From: Sporodiniella umbellata
Taxonomy: Eukaryota; Mucoromycota; Mucoromycetes; Mucorales; Rhizopodaceae
Assembly: GCA_025677835.1 (NCBI GenBank)
Contig: JAIXMR010000006.1
Coordinates: 1 to 64,000 of the forward strand
DNA: 64,000 bases
Reading direction: 5' to 3'
Part shown: in pieces, positions 58,397 through 64,000 of the stretch
How positions within the stretch are numbered: position 1 is the stretch's first letter
Layout of the letters: every line of letters begins with the position of its first letter
Position numbers and translations under genes: made by a program
The notes under the pieces: generated by a model
Database searches by the model: none
Told to the model about the DNA's origin: nothing
What the model saw: the letters and a program-made list of their open reading frames with translations, nothing else

Positions 58397-59943
58397 AAAA
58401 GTTGTTCAAAAAAAAAAAACTAGAAGAAAAAAAAAAGTATAAAAGAAAGAAGAAGATTTTTTAAAAAAAAAAGAAAAAATTAAAAAAAAAAAGGTAGATC
58501 ATCTTTTTCCAGCATGGTATGACACCCATGCGGTGCTTGTTTTTTTTTTTAAAAAAAAAAATAATAAGCATGTCTTCCGAAACTTTGTAAACCTGTCCAA
58601 TAAGTTTTATATTAAATTTACAAAGCAAATGTGAAAGTAATAGCTGAAAAGTATCAACAATGTATGTGCTATCTACACATAGAGCGCTTTTGTTTGTTAC
58701 GGCTCACGAAAAAAGTGTGGAGAGATTTGGAAAGTTTTCTTTTTGCTTTGGTTGGGAAGCGACAATATATGCAAAGGCTTTTGCCTTTTTAAGTTACACT
58801 TCAGTACGAACTTTTATTTTTTTTTAGGGCATTGGCCTTAGTATTTGCTCTTCTTGGCAGTAATCCTGCTTTGTTTCTCCTTGTTTTCCATGCTTTTTTC
58901 TTTTTAATAAAAGTACCGCCACTCTCGTTTCTCCTCATTTTAGTGCGTATGTACCTTATTTTCGTAAGTTAGAAGAATCTCTGGCAAGCTCATCAAGAAC
59001 AGTACCCTGTCAAATTTTCAACATCAGTGTTCAATCACACTAAACTTCCCTCTATAAATAGATAGTTTGTTAAAATAATAAGCCTTTCAAAGGATCATTG
59101 TAGAGAAATTTGCTTAATGAGTGTGGTTCAAGTACCGCTGGGAATTGTGCATAATTTAACAAATCAGGAAATGGGCAGGCGGTCTTAGTTTCAAGAAAGG
59201 CTGGCAGATATACAGTACTTCTAACTTTAAGTACATCCGTTTTTACTAAAAATTCAAGTTGTTGCACTCTATATGGATTGAACAATGAGTAGTATTTTGC
59301 ACACAGTTAGAAAACTGTGTACTTTCTTTAGCATCCTATTGTCTTCGCTTGCACAATACTTTATTGTCCGCCACTGTTGAAACAGTGAGCAGGTTCAGCT
59401 CTTGTACCAGTGTTGAGTCACTTTATACTTTAGTAAACTTGCAACTACGCTTTAAAAGAAATTGAACCGGTCTTTTTTTTTTTTAAAAAAAAAACAAGAG
59501 CTGAAGCTTTTATTTTTTTACCAAATGGCCATTACCAGTGTACGTTATGTGGTTTTCTTAAACCATTTTCAGCCTATTTGGTACTGTAAATAGCTGTAAC
59601 TGTTGACATGGCCTTTACCTCATACTTAAATTAATTGACTTATAATTAATTGGCCTCTGATGTAAAAAGAGAAAACATTGATGGATTTTGATTATCAACA
59701 AAAATAAGACAAAGCTGTTGGTTCAATCAAAGCGTTTTGCTGAGGAAAAAGGCCCCAGCTCTTTCTTTTTATCCTCCAATTGGAATAGAGGCACAACTTG
59801 TATGTACTGTTGACCACATTAATAGTGGCTGGTACTCTCAGCTTCACTTTTTTTTTCTGGGTATCTATTTTCAACCAGCACAACCAAGTCACGGTGTAGT
59901 ATTTTCTCTTCGATTATCTCTTTTTCTCTTTCCATTCTCAACT
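58397..59943. other. 1.5-kb spacer with T(n)A(n) blocks and a possible hidden gene
   Basis: T11A11 (58540-58561) and T12A10 (59473-59494) palindromes occur here. Except for the possible minus-strand exons at 59070-59422, the stretch has no supported gene. The last 50 bp before 59944 are pyrimidine-rich, as expected of a promoter or leader. Confidence 0.5.
59070..59422 (-). CDS. possible 3' exons of an unidentified gene
   Basis: A terminal exon 59268-59070 follows a strong acceptor (CTAAC branch-like site and CATATAG). It encodes 66 codons including VQQLEFLVKTDVLKVRSTVY, LPAFLETKTACPFPDLLNYA and SLSKFLYNDPLKGLLF. An upstream open stretch at 59422-59355 (SDSTLVQELNLLTVSTVADN) could join it in phase through a GTGCAAG donor. 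Upstream exons and the start codon were not found. Composition is clearly protein-like, but the family is unknown. Confidence 0.33.
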
Positions 59944-62551
59944 ATGCTTTTCAACAATGATTCTATAGAGAACTTTACAGCTACATTAAAGACTTTTGAA
60001 AAGCATGGCGGCTACGATGTTGCCCAAAAACTTGCAGCATTCTTGTTAGAAGAGTAAAAAAAAAAAAAGAAATAGTACAAAAGAAAAGAAAGGGCTCATT
60101 CAATCTCTTTGACAGTAAACACAATGTTTTGCAGCAAGCTGAAAGTAATACCTGGAAACTATTAGCTATATTGGATGGGTAAGCCATTGGAGCTCGAAAA
60201 AGAAAAAAAAATCGCGTTCTAAACAAACTATTTGTCATTTACCAACCTTCAGCCAAAACACAAAATCACGACTATACAAACTCGCGGTATTAAAAAAATT
60301 AGACAAAATATTTGGAATCTCATTTAGATTAATAGGCTTTAAAAGAATGGGTCTCTAAAATTCGTATAGGAGATGACCTTCTAGAGAGAGTAAAACAAAA
60401 GGTACTGGACGAAGAAGAAATTGAAGAAGATATTATGCAGATAGTGCGAAAAAATCGAATTTTGCAACCCCATAAAGAGCCACCCAGTAAAAAAGCAAAG
60501 CTTTCAGAAGAAGGGAACAAAGACAGTATCCATAAGGATCGATGGAAGCAACTAAGACAAGGAAATTATGAACGTGTTTATTGTAAAAAAGAAGACGATC
60601 CTACAGCAGTTTATTTATACAATGAATATATTCGATTTAATTTGATTGCATTTGGTAAGTCTAACTGTCCTATCATGTCTTGTCCAACAATCTATAGAAA
60701 AAGACAACTCGCAATATACAGATAAAGAGTGGGCAACGTGGTACGAATGTGTGCAGAGCATCGCTAAAAATGTAAGCTAGATCAACAGACCCTTTTCTCT
60801 TGCTCCATTCCCTTATATATATATATATATATGTGTTTTTCAAATAGCCATCTATTGGAGTTTATGAAAAAATGCTATACAATACGTTGCTAGGAAATAC
60901 AGATAGCTTGACCGAGTCTGTATTGTGTCAGACTTGGGAAGATATTGTTTGGGCTTACCTGAATGGCTTCTTGACCGAAGAGCTGGAGCTTTCTAGAACA
61001 TCAACTTCAGCGTACTCTTACAAAGAAGCTTTCAATCGAGCTAATTTCAAAGACTGCATCTTGGAAAAGTAAGCGATTCAAGAAAAAAAAAGCGATCTAA
61101 TATATCTTAGAGGAGATCCCCGAATTTTTTTTCACAAAGTACAGTCTTTTATTATACAAAACGATATTGGTGGGTTGATAGAAGAGCTATACAAAGCATT
61201 TGTTTTAAAAAATGCTTATTCTGACCTTTATACGCGGTAAAATAACATCGGGTGATTATTCTTGTTAATTCTTGATCCGCTGATTTTATTTTAGACCGGA
61301 GTGCTTTCCAGGCGCACTGAGATTTGCAGCAACACTTGTATTATATGGTCGTCAATATTGTGAATGGATAGAGGATGACAAATCAACTGCGATTGTTGCT
61401 CAGTTCACCGAATTCAACTCCCAAGCTGATTTTTTTAAGCCGTTGACTGTCATTGTTTATACCTCAAAGCTCTCTCAAGCAGATCAGCTTTCAGTATACT
61501 CTAAATTTCTAGAAGGTAAAATTGTTGAAGCCGTACAAGTTATTTGGTGCCCTCATCTTTTTTTTTTTTTTTTTTTTTTTGAGAGCAGATTTTGTTGGTG
61601 ACGATGAGGAAATTGCTATTTTAGTTCACTTGAGCAAACAGCACAATATAAACATCAAGGAAACTTTAGAAAAAACCAGCAATCGTTTAACTCAAAAAGC
61701 AATAGTTCAGATGAATAATGCTCAGAAAGAACAGGCAACAGAAACCTTTTTACGAGCTTTGCAATGGCTTACAGTCGATAAGAAACTATGTCTGAAAGCC
61801 TTGAACACATCCAATTATATCATACGTTATCTACTAAAAACGCGCTATCATTTAGAAATTGCAAATACAATATCCAAAGCTATACCTCAAGAGTTGGAAA
61901 TCGTTGCTTCTAATATACCAGATCCAGAATACAATTTGAAAGAACACAAGTCGCACAAAAGATTCCTAAACGCTTTTTGGTTGAAGAAAGATTGGGATAG
62001 TTTACTTGAAAACAAACCAATAGATGAGTAAGTTTTGCTCGTTTATAACAAAGAAAAAATAGACTAAATAATCTTTTTAGTGGTTCATTAGACATGTTTA
62101 TAGAGACTTTAGAGTGGCGTCGAAGTTTTCAAGTAAGATTGGAGAGCAAGCTTGAGAAGCAACTGGTTGACTAATACTAAATTTAGGAACAAACTGATAT
62201 ACTAGAGCGAGAGATGAAGTTTCTTTTGGAAAGCGGGTGGCTAGGCAAAGAAGCAATAGAAATGGAACATGTGACCAAATCAGAGCTTTTATACGAACAT
62301 ATTCCTGAGCTGGTTATTCAGTACCATCAATTGTTACATCTATCATCAAGCGTTATTCCAAAGTAAGCAATATATATTAGATCAACAGGCAATCTAAATA
62401 TAGTTGTAGAAACTCCAAAAAAAGTGAAGAGCTAGGGACTTTTATTAATGTAAAACAAAGAGACCTGTTCCATATCATTAAAGAAGCGAAGAAAATGAAG
62501 GAAGTTGTCAAGGAACTTAGTAAATCATTTGAAGGCAGTCATAAAGAGTAA
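59944..62551 (+). CDS. NUP84: nucleoporin Nup84/Nup107
   Basis: Nup84/Nup107 is a scaffold of the Y-complex of the nuclear pore. From MLFNNDSIENF at 59944 about ten exons read through LAAFLLEEQQAESNTWKLLA, SKIRIGDDLLERVKQKVLDE, the family block DRWKQLRQGNYERVYCKKED, SVLCQTWEDIVWAYLNGFL, RPECFPGALRFAATLVLYGR and ATETFLRALQWLTVDKKLCL to LFHIIKEAKKMKEVVKELSK. The protein is all-helical and somewhat shorter than other fungal Nup84 proteins, mainly at the N-terminus, so an extra upstream exon cannot be excluded. Intron 61516-61586 contains a T run and 60771-60847 a TA run. Confidence 0.9.
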
Positions 62552-63474
62552 TAAAGCGTAAGGCTAATCATTTAGATATTAACTTTTTTTCTTGTTGTTG
62601 CTGTTTTTTTCTTGAACTCTAGCATGCTTTAGTTTTTGTGCTTACTATTACATTGTTTTATTATCTGTTTATTCTATACGTGAAATCAGAATAGTTTCCA
62701 TGTATATAACAAATGAGCAATTGCTGTTTTTGATCAACTCGTTTCAAAAGTATACAATCGCATACTGAACTACTACAGATTAGTAGTTATAATGAGACCC
62801 AAACTGTCAAAAATGAGTGTACACTTTTTATTAATAGTGAGTTGTGTATGTCTATATCGAAGCACATAAAATACTCTCTCTTTTTTTTTGCCTTAGACTT
62901 AAAAAGCAGTTGCCCAAGAATATATTGTTTACGTTAGCTCACGTCTTTTGAAGCTTATAAGACCTTTATAAGTCAAAAGTAATACATTTTTCAATTAAAA
63001 TTGTAATTTCAACTTTTTTAATCTAATAAATCAGCACCCCAATACAAAACGTGAGACCAACCGGTCAATATAACATGTTTTTTCTCTACCAAAACTCAGA
63101 AGATTCTTTGTTCTTTCTACACTTATACATCGTTTAGAGTTTATGCAGACATACAGGAAAGATGCTTTAATTTGTTTATTCGAGTCAGATATATGTACTA
63201 TACAGAAATGAATTCACTTATTGATATATAGCAGAACAATAGCGTTTGATAGAAAACATACAATAAAAAGACCATGTATTTGAGTACCATAGAAATTGAG
63301 CTATACCTTTACATGTTTAATTGCCTTATAACAAAGCAAAATAGAGCGCTTTAAGTCAGCTTTTAGATGACATTTACAGTGTCCATCAGTCCATTATATA
63401 TGAACACGCATTTTTTTTTAACAAAATTCAAATACTTTAAGAAGCGAATATAATCGTGTCTTTAGTGAAGCTAT

Positions 63475-63509
<35 letters not shown>

Positions 63510-64000
63510 TACTGTGTTATTTGTCGTGTTAAAAAAGGATATTCCAATGTTAACTTATTTTATTTATTTTTCTGTTACTCCAGCACAAGCCTGAGTTACA
63601 CTCTGAAGGCTGATTGTGTTAGAGGCTGGTCACAACAATAAATCGTAAATAGTTGCTCAGCCAAATTGAAAAGAAAAAGGAACCTAGACCACCAAAAGGC
63701 CAGTTTCCTACTAATAGTACACTATATGGACTTGTGTAAATGCTCTATCTACGTTTTACTTTATTTAAAAATTACCCAAGGGATACTTGAATACCTTTAT
63801 TCGCCAAATCAATCGCGTGAAGGTGTTACTTGTAATACATAGTGACCAACGTTTATTCGTTCCGGTTTTCTATATATGGCACCGGACAACACTATTAGAT
63901 TGGCTGTTTCAGAACAAAAAGCAGCATGTTTGTAAAATGAATAGTACAAGTAGTGACGATTGTCTGGGCTGTTTTATCTTTTGTAGCACTCGTTTTTACA
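62552..64000. other. 1.4-kb AT-rich end of window
   Basis: No gene is supported. A T30 run lies at 63477-63506. Near the right edge, short open frames exist on both strands (plus from ATG 63937; minus from 64000 to about 63900) and cannot be judged without flanking sequence. Confidence 0.5.

Noticed and set aside
63456..63641. 61-codon plus-strand frame
   Set aside because: It starts with a T30 run translated as polyphenylalanine, with no homology or splice support.

Overview
The window looks like nuclear DNA of a filamentous fungus of the Mucoromycota, most likely a mucoralean. The genes are rich in short introns of about 50-90 bp with GT-AG ends, and introns and spacers are full of A/T homopolymers and microsatellites. 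The gene set is fungal: a StuA-type APSES regulator, a Yap/Pap1-type bZIP, Spg1/Tem1, a Dsc3-like E3 subunit and Afi1. A resolvase-like ORF of a kind that, as far as I recall, is frequent in these genomes sits at the left edge. All exon models were read by eye from splice signals and conserved residues. No rRNA, convincing tRNA or CRISPR array was seen.

Layout. Bases 1-2261 hold an inverted-repeat element: two almost identical 331-bp arms around a serine-recombinase-like gene, followed by duplicated promoter-like sequence and three CCAAT repeats. From 2.26 to 29.2 kb is a compact block with mostly short spacers: AFI1, MND1, YPT1/RAB1, a divergent FAD monooxygenase, a methyltransferase, an AP-1-like bZIP, a Ca2+/calmodulin-dependent kinase, SPG1, a CorA Mg2+ transporter, a PRKRIP1-like splicing factor, a head-to-head ankyrin pair (ANK-DIL and ANK-DysF-FYVE), eIF3h, a DUF2433-type phosphoesterase with a C-terminal RRM, a DSC3-like gene and casein kinase I. 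From 30.4 to 34.6 kb lie three tandem paralogous FAD-dependent (DAO-family) oxidoreductases, two of which share an 80-bp identical block.

From 34.6 kb onward the DNA is more AT-rich and spacers of 1-2 kb separate the genes: mitochondrial bL17, an APSES factor, RRS1, RFC1, an ABHD12-type hydrolase, mitochondrial CLPP, IDH1, an MFS transporter, a seven-helix membrane protein and NUP84/107. Several short spliced reading frames in these spacers (39.66-39.99, 41.24-41.51, 45.96-46.11 and 59.07-59.42 kb) look coding but match no family I recognise.

The genes do not form one pathway. Loose themes are membrane traffic (AFI1, YPT1, the ankyrin pair, DSC3), signalling and cell cycle (CaMK, SPG1, CK1), genome maintenance (MND1, RFC1) and mitochondrial function (bL17, CLPP, IDH1). 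The most unusual items are the inverted-repeat element with a coding arm, the FAD monooxygenase lacking FAD motifs, the DAO triplet with probable gene conversion, a 6-nt microexon in CLPP, a 3-nt start-codon exon in MND1, and recurrent T(n)A(n) palindromes.
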